29,721 bases of DNA from Stephanodiscus triporus (taxonomy: Eukaryota > Bacillariophyta > Thalassiosirophyceae > Thalassiosirales > Thalassiosiraceae): the NCBI GenBank assembly GCA_036939755.1, contig JALLAZ010000487.1, positions 1-29,721 on the forward strand, in the 5' to 3' direction. The notes beneath the pieces are model-generated. The model saw only the letters and a list, made by a program, of their open reading frames with translations. It did no database searches and was not told where the DNA came from. The stretch's first letter is position 1. The number at the start of each line of letters is the position of its first letter. Positions 8,401-18,735 of the stretch are shown piece after piece. The position numbers and the translations under genes were made by a program.

Positions 8401-10295
8401 GCGGCGGCGAGGGGGGGTCAAGGTCGTCGTCGTTGTCGTCGTCATCGTCGACGAGGCGCGAGTCGTCTATGTCTTTGTCGTCATTGCCATCGCCATCGAC
8501 GTCGTCGTTTCCATCGAGACGCGAGTCTTTGAAGGCAGCGACGAAGGCGGAAGGAGGACGCGTTCCGGCGAGGGGATCCTCGACGCGAACGGGCGGGAGC
8601 ATCGCCAACGGCAGGAGCAACGATAGGGACGCCACCCTCCTCACGAACGTCGAATTCGCCTCGCGGGCCGACCTTCACCCGTCGACTAGGCGCGCGCTCG
8701 TCGAGACGATGGGCCTGTCCCGCATGACCGAGATCCAGGCAAAGACGTTCGACGCGGCGTTCTCCGGACGGGACGTTCTGGGGCGGGCAAGGACTGGGAC
8801 GGGAAAGACCGTCGCCTTCCTCCTGCCGGCCATCGAGCGCGTGTTGCGCACTTCCTCGGGCCACGTCGACGGATCTGACGTGGGAGTGCTGGTGATATCC
8901 CCGACGAGGGAGCTCGCGACGCAGATCGGTGCCGAGGCCGGTCGGCTCCTGACGTTTCACAAAGGTACGACGGTCCAGGTGGTCTACGGCGGCACTAAGG
9001 CGACGCGGGACGTGTCGAGGCTGAAAGAACGCGTGCCTACGGTCCTCGTCGCGACTCCCGGCCGTCTGAAGGATCTGCTGCAGACCGCGATGATTGGGGG
9101 CGTCAGGTTCTCGAAGGTATTATCTCGGACGTCGGTGGTGGTCCTCGACGAGACGGACCAGCTCCTCGACCAAGGTTTCCGACGCGAGATATTGGCGATA
9201 TTGAATCACTTGCCGCGGTGCGACATACGACAGACGTTGCTGTTCTCGGCGACGGTCCCGAGGGAGCTGAGGGAGATCATGAAGCAGACGATGAAGCCTG
9301 ATTACGTCGAGGTGGATTGCATCCAAGACGGCGGCAGTGCGGACGGCGAGGGAGGGATGAGCGCGCAGACCCATGTCCACGTGAGGCAATCTCACGCCTT
9401 GATCCCGTCCGTAGGACGATACGTGTCGTCGGTGATACGCGTGGTGAAAGAGGCCGCGAGGGACGGCGTCGCCGACCGCGCGGAAACCAAGAACGGACGC
9501 GTCGAAACCGATAACAAAATCGTCGTCTTCTTCCCCACATCTCGGATGGTGTCGTTCTTCGCGGCGCTGTTCAACGACGTAGTGAAAATGCCCGTGATGG
9601 AGCTGCACTCGAGAAAGTCGCAGGGATATCGTAACCGAGTGAGCGGCGAATTCCGCGAGGCAGAGTCCGGGATTTTGTTCACGAGCGACGTGTCCGCACG
9701 CGGCGTCGACTATCCCGGCGTGACCCACGTTGTGCAGTTCGGCATTCCCTCGAGTCGCGATCAGTACATACATCGTCTCGGGAGGACAGGGCGGGCTGGG
9801 GCCGATGGGAAGGGTTGGCTCGTTCTTGGACCGTTCGAGTCGTCGTTCTTGGAGGAGCTCAAGCAAATCAATGTCCCAAAGGATTTGGCTTTGACCGATG
9901 TTTTGCGTGATACGGTCGAGGACGATGAGACAGAGGAGTTAATGCGAGTGCTGACGGATAAGGTCGGGAGCAGCGGGGATCAAAATCTTGCGAAGAGCGG
10001 AGAGGGCGCCTATCAGGCATTCCTGGGTTACTATTTGGGACAGATGAAACGAATGAAGATGGATAAAAAGGAGAGTCTGGTGGACATCGCGAATGAATTC
10101 TCCGCCGCCATGGGGTTTCGACGTCCGCCCACCTTGGCGAAGAATATGGCGAGCAAGATGGGACTGGTGGGTCTCATCGTGTTGAGCGGTAGTGATGTAG
10201 GGAGGGGTTCGAGCAAGTCACCGCCATCATCGAAGAGGGAAAGGACGAGGACGGATGCTACAAAGCCACACCAGCGACTTAGGAAACGAAACTAG
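7875..10295 (+). CDS. Plastid-type DEAD-box ATP-dependent RNA helicase (DETD variant)
   Basis: An intronless 806-residue protein. The start is the ATG at 7875, which opens a hydrophobic signal followed by AAAFAP with the Phe at residue 29, the pre-sequence type of secondary-plastid proteins. An acidic, Gly- and Ser-rich low-complexity linker lies at about 155-230. Helicase motifs appear in order: ARTGTGKT (305-312), PTRELA (343-348), TPGRL (394-398), DETD in place of DEAD (425-428) and SAT (458-460). The C-terminal domain has FFPTSR, TSDVSARG (603-610) and HRLGRTGR (633-640). All residues for ATP hydrolysis and RNA binding appear present; only the third residue of the DEAD box is changed. By family it unwinds or remodels RNA, here probably plastid rRNA or group II-like structures, similar to the Mss116/RH26 type. 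The C-terminus is basic. Third codon positions are strongly G/C, unlike its neighbours. Targeting is inferred. Confidence 0.92.
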
Positions 10296-10477
10296 GGCGA
10301 CTCATCATGATGTTTATTCGTAAGTATGGCGGGCTGCTGGATGCTGGATGGCGTATGTAAAGTATCTTCTAATTACCTTGTTTCCTTGGGGACGATTGCC
10401 GACCCTCTGTATCATCACCGGACTACTAGTCGAACCTTGTCAGTGGCGGCGGAGGAGGAACGATGGGCCTACAAAGC

Positions 10478-12945
10478 CTAATCTTTTACCTCATCTATAG
10501 CCTCTTTGACATCATCAAGAGTTATTATCAAAGATGCCACCCCTCCGCCATCTTTTCGCGCCCTTGAAAGAGCTCTTGATCCTGCACACCTCACTAACCC
10601 CTCAATATCTGCGCCGGTGAACCCCTCTGTTTCGTCTGCAAGGTCATAGACAGTTCTCTTGGTTGATATAAAATCAACCGCGATGCTAGCAGCTCGTTTC
10701 AGGGCTCGTCGCTTCCTGCCTCTGGTTGCTTTGGCCTCCACCGGAATGTCTCCATCATTACAACAGGATTCAACTCCGTCAATGGCACAGCGAAGTGGAA
10801 AACTCAATCTGTTCTTCCTTCTTAGTGCGCCAAAGTGGATCTGTAAGATCTCCCTTCTTTGAGATCGTTTTGGCAGCGGGATTTCAATCTGCACTTCGAG
10901 ACGGCCGGGCCTGAGTAGGGCGGGATCAAGGAGCTCTTTCCGATTAGTCATCCCAATCATCAAAACGTTGGGAAGTGCGTTTAACCCGTCCAACTTGGCA
11001 AGAAGCTGATTGACCACTGAATTCCGCGTATTGGATCCGCTATCATTCGAATCCGTTCGCTTCCTAAACACTGCATCTATTTCGTCAATGACTATCACAT
11101 GAAGCGCGCTGTTCAAGAATGCAGTATCCTCTTCACCGGCAACGGCTGCCATTTGACACAGCTCTAATTCTTGCTCGGCATCCTTAAATAACTCACGAAC
11201 CAAACGCTCAGACCCTCCTACCCAACGGTCAAGAAACTCAGATGCGGCAACTATCTTGGGAGGTCTACTAGAAAGAAGACTAGCAATTTCCCTGACGATA
11301 AGTGTCTTACCCACTCCCGGTTGACCGTAAAGAAGGAGTCCACGTACTGGCTGAAGTCCAAGCAGTAATAGCTCTTCTGCTTCAAGCCTGGATCTGTTCA
11401 TTGCAGTCCTGGCCGTGCCATCTTTAGTGTGACTTGAATAGATGCTCCGCCCATCTAATAGGCGCCTGACAATGGCATCGATTTGGGGTTGGAGTCCACC
11501 AACACTGATTTGGAAGTGGGCTGCAAGTGCATCTTTCCGTTCCTTCCCTTCTAGGGATTGAAACACACCTCCACTAATTGATACCTCCTCTTCTGCATCG
11601 TTCTGGTCCTCCTTGTCTGGCAAAAGTTGCAGCATCGAAGGATCCCATCCAGATGCTGAGTGAGTCGAAGTCATCATGTCTCTGGCACCGCCAGCGGAGG
11701 CGGCGCCAACGATGGCTATGGTCATATCACCACAAGCACCACCCAAAAGTACATTTTTGTCAAAAACGGTGGGAAGATCTTGCCACTGTCTTGGCAGCAG
11801 TGTCAGCTCGAGTACAGCTGCTGGCCCCATGTCGATAGCCTAAAAACAGAACGACTAAAAAGATGAAAAAGAACGCCTCAAATGATGAATAAAATATATA
11901 CTCAAAATGTCTAACCTCATACTTCCGTTGAAGTCCACCTAGTTGTACCCACGACGGATGTCGATGATGCCGCCGTTGTTGCTGCTGCTGATGATTTAGA
12001 GTCATGACCTCCCTACTCTCTCCGACGCGCCTCACTGTTCTGCCAGATCTGAGCAAGCGATATCTCGCAACTCCGCCGTATAACAATTTTCCGAATACAT
12101 GGGCTCCAGTGCTCTCCACGAGCGAGAACGATGCAGTTTCCGACCCCGATGGGAGAAGGATTACGCGACATCCTAAACGTGATATGTATTGCTCTAGACT
12201 CGTGTCAATGAAATTTAGATGATCTTCAGACACCCACTGGTTGTGTTTTACGAGGTCATGAACGCACGTTGTCAAATTAAGAATCAATGGTGCAGGGGTG
12301 GCTTTCATCCATTGAATCCATTGATTAAATCCCTCTTCCTTCAAACTCGAATCAGAGTCAAGTTCATTGGTAGGCATCTACGATTGCCGGCATTGGATTA
12401 TGTGGCGACGGGAGGTACCATGTGAGAAGAATTCCGTGACCGTCGAACAATTGTCATGCCATAATGCCAACGTAATTCGGCACACTTACATTAAGCACAA
12501 CTCTATCCAGCAACGATTGCAACTCTTTAGCCGAGAAGGAATTCAGCCATAATCCCTGAGAAGCGCTCCCATACGAGTGAACCAGCTCGTCTCCATCAGT
12601 GTCACTCTTCACTAGGGTTTGGATTGCCGTTTGGATGAGAAGGTGGAAGTCGTTCCTGGCATTATTGCCGAGTTCGATAGCTGGTTGATTGTTCGTTTTT
12701 TCCAAAGAAATTTTGTTGCCACCCTCCTCATCGGCGCAGCTGTCCCTAATTTGCAAATATTGTTGATGCGGACAAAGGCGCCGTGGATGTTTCATATTAT
12801 CTCGATCGCAACATGACGAAACGTAGAATGATGAAGTAAACGTTGCCGAAGCGAATGGGCGAAGTAGCGAAAATTTCGCGGAATACACGGACTGACTGAG
12901 GCATACTAGCCACAGCATTTGTTGCTGCAACGATGATGGAAACAT
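10478..12945 (-). CDS. NSF-like AAA ATPase with a single AAA domain (three exons)
   Basis: The exons are 12945-12490, 11916... read as 12377-11916, and 11839-10478, giving about 759 residues. The start is the first ATG after the upstream TTG-only extension, and it opens a signal-like stretch (MLWLVCLSQSVYSA). Residues about 410-640 match the D1 domain of NSF/Sec18. They include a GGL...IVRR entry, Walker A GQPGVGKT (478-485; Gln and Val replace the usual Pro and Thr), a WVGGSERLVRELF pore-loop region, Walker B VIVIDEIDA, and the second region of homology with GMTNRKELLDPALLRPGRLE, including the arginine finger. It continues through DETEGFTGADIEGLVR. Canonical NSF (about 740 residues) has D1 and D2; here the protein ends after D1, and the N-terminal 400 residues are not obviously an NSF N domain. 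It probably remodels a protein complex. The substrate and compartment are unknown, and the N-terminus suggests secretory or plastid entry. Confidence 0.85.
11840..11915 (-). other. Intron 2 of the NSF-like gene (76 bp)
   Basis: The donor is GTTAGA after GAG and the acceptor is TTTTTAG before GCTATCGAC. It is phase 0 and joins ...QRKYE to AIDMGP..., restoring one frame. The intron is AT-rich against the exons. Confidence 0.8.
12378..12489 (-). other. Intron 1 of the NSF-like gene (112 bp)
   Basis: Canonical GTAAGT donor after ...GTGCTTAAT, and acceptor CGTAG immediately before ATGCCTACC. It is phase 0 and joins DRVVLN to MPTNELD. Confidence 0.8.
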
Positions 12946-13035
12946 CTCCTCCGGTCCCAATCCGATCCGAGCGGCTCGCTCGCTCCCGCATTTGGCGCAT
13001 ATGGTAGGTGAAGAGTGCCCAGACCCCTATCGTTG

Positions 13036-13058
13036 GAAAGCTGAGACTCTCAGCTTTC
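13036..13058. repeat. Palindrome GAAAGCTGAGA/TCTCAGCTTTC, copy 1
   Basis: 11-bp arms around a single C, preceded by CGTTG. The 16-bp left part CGTTGGAAAGCTGAGA is identical to the copy at 19561-19576. It lies 90 bp upstream of the NSF-like start. Confidence 0.75.
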
Positions 13059-13430
13059 TCCATGTGGTTTAGTATTTGGTGTCAATATGAGTGGTTTGTT
13101 AACTAAAAGCTGTCAAACCTAAGGTATCATTTTTTAGCTACGAATACGCTGAAAAACGCAAATTCACCGATAAAGAGATAATGCCATTTGGGGGGGCGGC
13201 CGGCCGGCTGGGGGGCGCGCGACGAGGGCGGGACGGAGGACGGCGCGGGCGGAGGACGGCTGGTAAATAATTACCCGTAAGTAGATAAATACCACGTACG
13301 TACCAAAACTAAAACCACTCTATCTTCCCCCCCTCCGCGTGGCATCGCACCGCTGACTGCGATTTATTTCTGTCCCACACATTATTTTGTGTGTGGGTGA
13401 TTTTGTGCGTGCGTGCATGTGATGTTTGTG

Positions 13431-13571
13431 ATGTTCAACAAGACGAGATTCTTCTTCGGCCTCCGCTCCCCCCCCGAGATAGAAGAAGACTATCGCAGGC
13501 AGGTCATCCGGGCGGCCTCAATCGTCGACATCCACACAAGGCCGGCGGCGTGCAAAAATATAAAGAAGTAG
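13431..13571 (+). CDS. Possible 46-codon small frame upstream of ispG
   Basis: ATG at 13431 through TAG at 13569-13571, beginning MFNKTRFFFGLRSPP. It ends 52 bp before the ispG start and would be an upstream open frame if transcription starts further upstream. The peptide is basic with no recognised domain. It could be a translational regulator, a separate small gene, or chance in GC-rich leader sequence. Confidence 0.25.
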   Translation: MFNKTRFFFGLRSPPEIEEDYRRQVIRAASIVDIHTRPAACKNIKK

Positions 13572-13623
13572 AGTAGAGATTAGTGGAGTGCTAATAATAT
13601 ATTCATCATCGGATTACGCAATC

Positions 13624-16104
13624 ATGACGTACATATCGCCCTACGCCGTCGCCGCGGCCATCGCCCTCGCGTCCGACGCGCGCGCCTTCGTCCCACCCCC
13701 CGGCGGCGTTTCCCGGGGTGGTCGTCTTGCCCCGACTACTACGACTACGACTACGACCGCGCGGAACATGGCGACCTTCCCCGATTCCGCCTCGGACATC
13801 CTTTGGACGCCGTCGTGGAAGACCGGCGATCGCGACCTGGTCGTCGGTCCGCTCGGGAAGTACTGCGAGGATCTCTACTCCGTTTCCCGTCGCAAGACGC
13901 GCACGGTGACTTGCGGTCCGATCAAATTCGGGAGCGATCATCCCATCGTACGCCAGACCATGGCCACCACCGACACCGCCAACGTCGACGCGTCCATCGA
14001 GCAGATCATCCGGTGCGCCGACAAGGGATTCGACCTCGTCAGGATCACGGTCCAGGGGAAGAGGGAGGCGAACGCCGCCGCGAAGATACGGGAGGGCCTG
14101 TTCAAGAGGGGGTACACCATACCCCTGTGCGCCGACATGCACTTCCAGCCGGTCGTGGCGCAGCTCGTGGCCGACGCGGTCGAGAAGATACGTATCAATC
14201 CTGGAAATTTCGCCGACGGACGGAAGGACTTCGACGAGAAGGTATACGAGAGCGAGGACGAGTACGTCAAGGAGCGCGAGTACCTAGTCGAGGCGATGCT
14301 GCCCCTCGTGCGCAAGTGCAAGGACCTCGGCAGGTGCATGCGCATCGGGACGAATCACGGATCGCTCTCGAGCAGGGTGCTGTCGTACTACGGCGACACC
14401 CCCCGCGGCATGGTCGAGTCGGCGATCGAATTCGCGGACATATGCAGGAGTCAGGATTATCACAACTTCGTATTCTCGATGAAGGCCTCGAATCCCCTCG
14501 TCATGGTACAGAGCTACCGCCTCCTCGCTAGCGAGATGTATCGCCTGGATTGGGATTATCCCCTCCACCTCGGCGTGACCGAGGCGGGGGAGGGGGAGGA
14601 CGGCCGGATGAAGAGCGCGGTGGGGATAGGGACGATCCTCGCGGACGGGTTGGGGGACACCGTACGGGTGTCCCTCACGGAGGATCCGGAGTACGAGTAC
14701 GAGCCTTGCAATCGCCTATCGGAGATGGCCGAATCGAGACTCGCGTCGATGAATCCCGACGCGGCCGCGAGGCAGAGCGCGGTTAGGACGTACGTCGACA
14801 CCCGCGACATCACGGCCTACGCGAGGCGCGTGGGCGATCACCCGACGAGGAGGGACGGGGAGAAGGTCGACGCGTCCCTCTTCCTCAACCCGAACGGATC
14901 GATGATGAGCGCGGTCAGGCCCTTCATGCTGTCGAAGGACTCGGCGCCGTACCTGTACAAGGAGCTCGGGTTCAAGACCGCGGTCGGGATGCCGTTCAAG
15001 GATATCGCCACGAGCGATTCGATATTCATGAGGACGCTTCCGTCGTCGGACGATGTCGACGCTAGGTCCGCGCTCAGGAGGATGATGGAGGTCGGAACGG
15101 GCGTGATCGTGCCGGCGGACGAGCTCGAGAGGAATCCGCTGGAGAACGCGGTGGCACTCGTGAGCCTCGCGGACGCCGTGGCAACGAATGGAAAGGTGAG
15201 ATATATATCAGCGGCGGCATGGTGTGTGTGGTATGAAACAGAATCTTGAATGCCCCCCCCCCACCTTTTTTACTTTATTTCGATCGGCCTCGCATCCGAG
15301 AGAGTCTCCTGATGTCCGTCTCCCTCGTCTTCCCGTTTCTCCACCTTTTTTTTTCATGACATATATAAAACTCTCGGAAAGCTCCCGGCCGGAGCCATCC
15401 GACTCGCCGTGGAGATCGACGGCAGCGAGGACGACGCCACCATCGCCAAGGTGAAGGACCTCGATCCGCTCATGGTGTCCATATGCATCTCCGACGGCCT
15501 GTCCCAGTTGCACGCCTCCCGGCGCGTGTTCGAGATCTTCAAGGCGAACGGCATAACCGTCCCCGCCATCCACCACTACCGCACGAACGCGTCCGACTCG
15601 AACGAGCTCGCGCTCGAGCTCGGGACGAGGGTCGGATCGCTCCTGGTCGACGGCAACGGCGACGGCATACTGATCGAGCAGGTGGGCGAGAGCGTGAACT
15701 TCAGCGTCGACTTCCTCCGCAACGCAGGCTTCTCCCTCCTGCAGGGGTGTCGCATGCGCAACACGAAGACCGAGTTCGTGTCCTGCCCCTCGTGCGGCCG
15801 CACGCTCTTCGACCTGCAGGAGACCACGGCCCAGATACAGGAAGCGACCGGTCACCTCCCGGGCGTCACGGTCGCCATCATGGGGTGCATCGTGAACGGG
15901 CCTGGGGAGATGGCCGACGCCGACTTCGGGTACGTCGGCACGTTGCCCGGGAAGGTGGACCTGTACTACGGGAAGGAGGTCGTTAGGAAGAACGTCCCGA
16001 ACGAGGAGGCGGTCGATTCCCTCGTCAATCTGATCAAGAGTTACGGGATGTGGAAGGACAAGGAGGAGGAGGCGGTTGAGGAGGAGGTGCCGATTGCGGC
16101 ATGA
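13624..16104 (+). CDS. ispG: Plastid 4-hydroxy-3-methylbut-2-en-1-yl diphosphate synthase (HDS), two exons
   Basis: The exons are 13624-15195 and 15382-16104, giving 764 residues, the length of the large plant-type enzyme. It makes HMBPP from methylerythritol cyclodiphosphate in the plastid MEP pathway, usually with ferredoxin as donor. The ATG at 13624 is chosen because it opens a signal peptide ending in ARAFVP (Phe 22), a secondary-plastid import motif; the frame upstream has only a GTG. The TIM-barrel part shows [14 protein letters not shown] (169-174) and RINPGN (190-195). The middle (about 360-600) is the plant-type insertion. The C-terminal domain has SCPSCGRT with C659 and C662, and GCIVNGPGE with C693 and E700, the expected three Cys and one Glu ligands of the 4Fe-4S cluster. 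The acidic tail [10 protein letters not shown] is unusual. Codon use is strongly G/C-ending. Confidence 0.95.
15196..15381 (+). other. ispG intron (186 bp)
   Basis: The donor GTGAGA follows AATGGAAAG, and the acceptor GGAAAG precedes CTCCCGGCC. It is phase 0 and joins ATNGK to [12 protein letters not shown]. The intron carries a long C tract near 15252 and T-rich runs. The T-rich run nearest the acceptor is at about 15345. Confidence 0.85.
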
Positions 16105-16693
16105 GCCATTTGCTACACACATTTTACACTCCCGAGTAACATTAAGACGGTTATGCATTTGTTGTACTTTCTTCGCCCTTAGCCGTTGCTTAGCTGTGCA
16201 CGTGGCATCTCTCTTGTGCGCATTTTCCTGATGGTCGGGTCCCGAGTACAAGACCCTGGGCCCTGGCATTGTCCGGCAGCGCCTCGAAGAAGTTATACAT
16301 TTTACACGACAAGTAGTATTCGACACGATAAATGCCCTCGCTTAAAGTCGGGTCCAGATTGGTAGGAGCGTAACACCGAAAACTGATGGGTTTGGGTGAG
16401 TTGCGAATCTACACTCTCGGTCAAGATGTCTTGTCCATTTGCGGAGAGAGTGTCATGTCCGATGCAGATGCTTCGTTGTTAGCAGCGGAGCTTCAGCTTT
16501 GTAGGCCGTCACAGGACCAAGAACAATGGGCTTTTCAGAAGAAGATTGTTTCCTCGAGGGTGCATGTGGTGTGCGACGTCGACATCGTAGTCACCCCAAC
16601 GAGCGGGCGTTGATGCGAAATCTATTATTTAAAGCTGGTAAGTACATAACACTGTTCCCCTATCTATTATGAAATACATCGATCAAATTATTA
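16105..16693. other. Intergenic between convergent ispG and carboxypeptidase genes
   Basis: 3' regions of two convergent genes. It contains a 75-codon plus frame (16386-16613, ATG start) with no recognisable domain and no support beyond being open. Confidence 0.45.
16386..16613 (+). CDS. Possible small hypothetical protein, 75 aa
   Basis: ATG-initiated frame beginning MGLGELRIYTLGQDV and ending in TGA. No signal peptide, membrane segment or motif is evident. It lies between two convergent genes, where 3' UTRs are expected, so it may be untranslated. Confidence 0.22.
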   Translation: MGLGELRIYTLGQDVLSICGESVMSDADASLLAAELQLCRPSQDQEQWAFQKKIVSSRVHVVCDVDIVVTPTSGR

Positions 16694-18570
16694 TTACTTG
16701 GTGAAATAAGCTGCCGTCACTGGGCCGCGCTTACCAGCTGAGTCTGTTGCTTGCACGTAGACTGTATGACGACCCAAAGCCAACCCCGAGATATCCACAA
16801 TCACGCTTCCATTGGTCAAGACAGTCCCAGTACCTGGGTTCGAGGAGTACGGGTGAGCATCAACCCAGGCGCGAATTTCTGCCACCGCCTGCTGTGATGT
16901 AGAAACCTGGCTCTTGGACCAGGCAGAATCACTGGCAGCGGCCGTGATAGTGACTTGCCCTGCAGACACGCTTGCACTCAAGGCAGTAACATCCGGAGCT
17001 TGACCCATAGTGTAAGGCGCCCTGCTGATCTTCGCAAGTAACATCAGGGGTTGCCGATTGAGTGGCCAGATGGTATTCTCAAAGGTGAGACAGTCCTGAT
17101 AGAAAGCAGTTCCGAGCTCAAACGTTAAGGCGGCAGCACCAAGCTCTTTGAACGCGTAATCAACCGTAGTTCCTGCGGCGGTGTAGCCGATACTATTTGC
17201 GTAGTTAGTAAAGTATTGCATCTTGTCGGAGATAGCGGCGATTGCAGCATTGTTTGGAGGAAGGACCGTTGTAGAATATTGCCTGTGTGCTCATGATTAG
17301 ATAACAATTTTTGTGATAAACAACTTAGTGGCAACACAACGACTTACCAGGGAGAAAGGACAAGATTACTGTAAGAATGCACATCCACAAAAACTCCCAT
17401 TGTTGTGGCCTCGTTGTATGGAGCCTGCGGGTCGGTCTTCCTTTGTGTCGCAGGAAAGATGGTCTTGGTGTAGTTGATGATTGCCTGAACTTCCGGCTCG
17501 CTGCTAGCAGCAGTTCCGCGAAAGGTCTCTGCACACGCGTCAGCCGACGAGCCAGAGGTTAAGCCCCATTGATATGGGAAATTGCGGTTCAAGTCGACTC
17601 CTACTGAGTTTGTGGCGCATTTTTTTGTATTAGGCTTCATGCTTTTGCGACGCATCGCAGCTTGATTCGTTTCGGCCACTTGGCGACCATCAGGATTGGA
17701 TTGAAGCAACAAGTGGATCACAGTAGAGTCCAACATGGCAGTGATATCAGCATCAAAATTGTATCCATCGATGAGCGTTTCCACCCAACGTGAAGACAAC
17801 TCTGGGGGAGTCATCTCACGAGCGTGGATACCAGACATAATGAAGAAAGGAGCCTTGGTGGCTACGTTTCCTTGAGTTCCTGTTACCCTGAGGACAAACA
17901 TGTCATATCCTGTAGTTGTTGTAAGAGTGTCAGTCTTGTACCAAGAGTCTCCGATGTCTAACTTGGTCACACTGAGGCCAGAGATGGTCTGCGCCTTCAC
18001 CACCATATCATCCATCCATTGAAAGGAGCCTTGGAGATTCTTGTAGCAGGGATAATTCGCAATCGTCGGGTACGCGGAGGTCGATGCAAGCGCAAATTCT
18101 CCCGCCGCAACCTCGTACTTGTACTCAATCTGCTTGCGAAGATCTTCTGTTGCTACCGGATCCAGCTCGATCTCTCCGCCGATTGTCATCGACCCTGGTT
18201 CTTTTGCCAACAAGGTCAAGCGGGCAAGCTCATCCTCGTCATGCACTATGAAGGAAATCGTGGCTATTTTATCCGAGGCGAGATGATCGAAACCGATAAG
18301 ATCTACTTCAGCTGGGAATCTTGAGAAGCGACCCGGTTCCATATCTGGTGTCAGGATATCGGCGACATAAATGGCAGGGAAGGCCATTGCTGTCCCGGCT
18401 GCAGCAGCAGCCACTGTCGTTGCATCATCAGCTTTAGCCCCCCCAGCAGCCCCCTTAGCAGCCCCCCCAGCAGCCCCCCCAGAAGCCTCCGCAGCAACCT
18501 CTTCCCCGACAGAAGCAGCGGCAACAGTGGCGGTCAAAGCCAAAGTGAGGTAGAAAGGGATAAATTTCAT
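16694..18570 (-). CDS. Secreted M14-family zinc carboxypeptidase, two exons
   Basis: The exons are 18570-17348 and 17282-16694, giving 603 residues. The ATG at 18570 is chosen over an upstream GTG because it opens a clear signal peptide (MKFIPFYLTLALTATVAAA). An Ala/Gly-rich linker (about 25-65) and a pro-region follow. The peptidase domain shows GIHARE with H249 and E252, LLLQSNPDGR, VDLNRNFP with N328 and R329, VDVHSYSN with H398, and LTFELGT with catalytic E463. These are the zinc ligands, substrate-binding residues and general base of the M14 fold, so the enzyme should be active in removing C-terminal residues from peptides outside the cell or in the endomembrane lumen. The last 100 residues look like a beta-sandwich domain ending LGRHTVYVQATDSAGKRGPV, as in bacterial secreted M14 enzymes. 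Confidence 0.92.
17283..17347 (-). other. Carboxypeptidase intron (65 bp)
   Basis: The GTAAGT donor splits the Trp codon of LVLSPW after TG, and the acceptor CACACAG precedes GCAATATTC. It joins SPW to QYSTTVLPP in frame. It lies just after the H398 zinc-ligand motif. Confidence 0.85.
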
Positions 18571-18735
18571 CTTGTGTGTTGGGATATGACAAGCAATGTG
18601 TGTGAGAAGAGACGTGGTTCCTAGCAAAAAGGGTTTTGTTGTGGTCACGTCGTGTTATCCCCAGCAGTTTTAATCGTATTGAGTCACAGGATGTGGAGGA
18701 ATCGGGAATCCGGTTGTCAGAAAGAGATTAGAGAA

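Larger units (their letters stand above)
12946..13623. promoter_or_regulatory. Divergent promoter region between the NSF-like gene and ispG
   Basis: 678 bp separate the two head-to-head start codons. It contains a palindrome (13036-13058). A very G-rich block at about 13190-13262 has runs of five to seven Gs and GCGC words, and could form G-quadruplexes. TAAATAATTA and TAAATACC AT-rich segments follow, with a CT-rich stretch before ispG and a 46-codon upstream frame. No core promoter was assigned. Confidence 0.5.

Noticed and set aside
7916..8644. Minus-strand protein with Asp/Ser runs opposite the helicase start
   Set aside because: It is the antisense shadow of the helicase low-complexity region; the sense strand carries the targeting signal and helicase motifs.
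12797..13063. Alternative first exon of the NSF-like gene starting at 13063
   Set aside because: It is in a different frame from the exon that splices in phase with exon 2, and includes the palindrome.
15208..16326. 372-codon minus-strand frame opposite ispG exon 2
   Set aside because: Antisense of a GC-rich conserved exon with no domain of its own; the plus strand has the Fe-S ligands.
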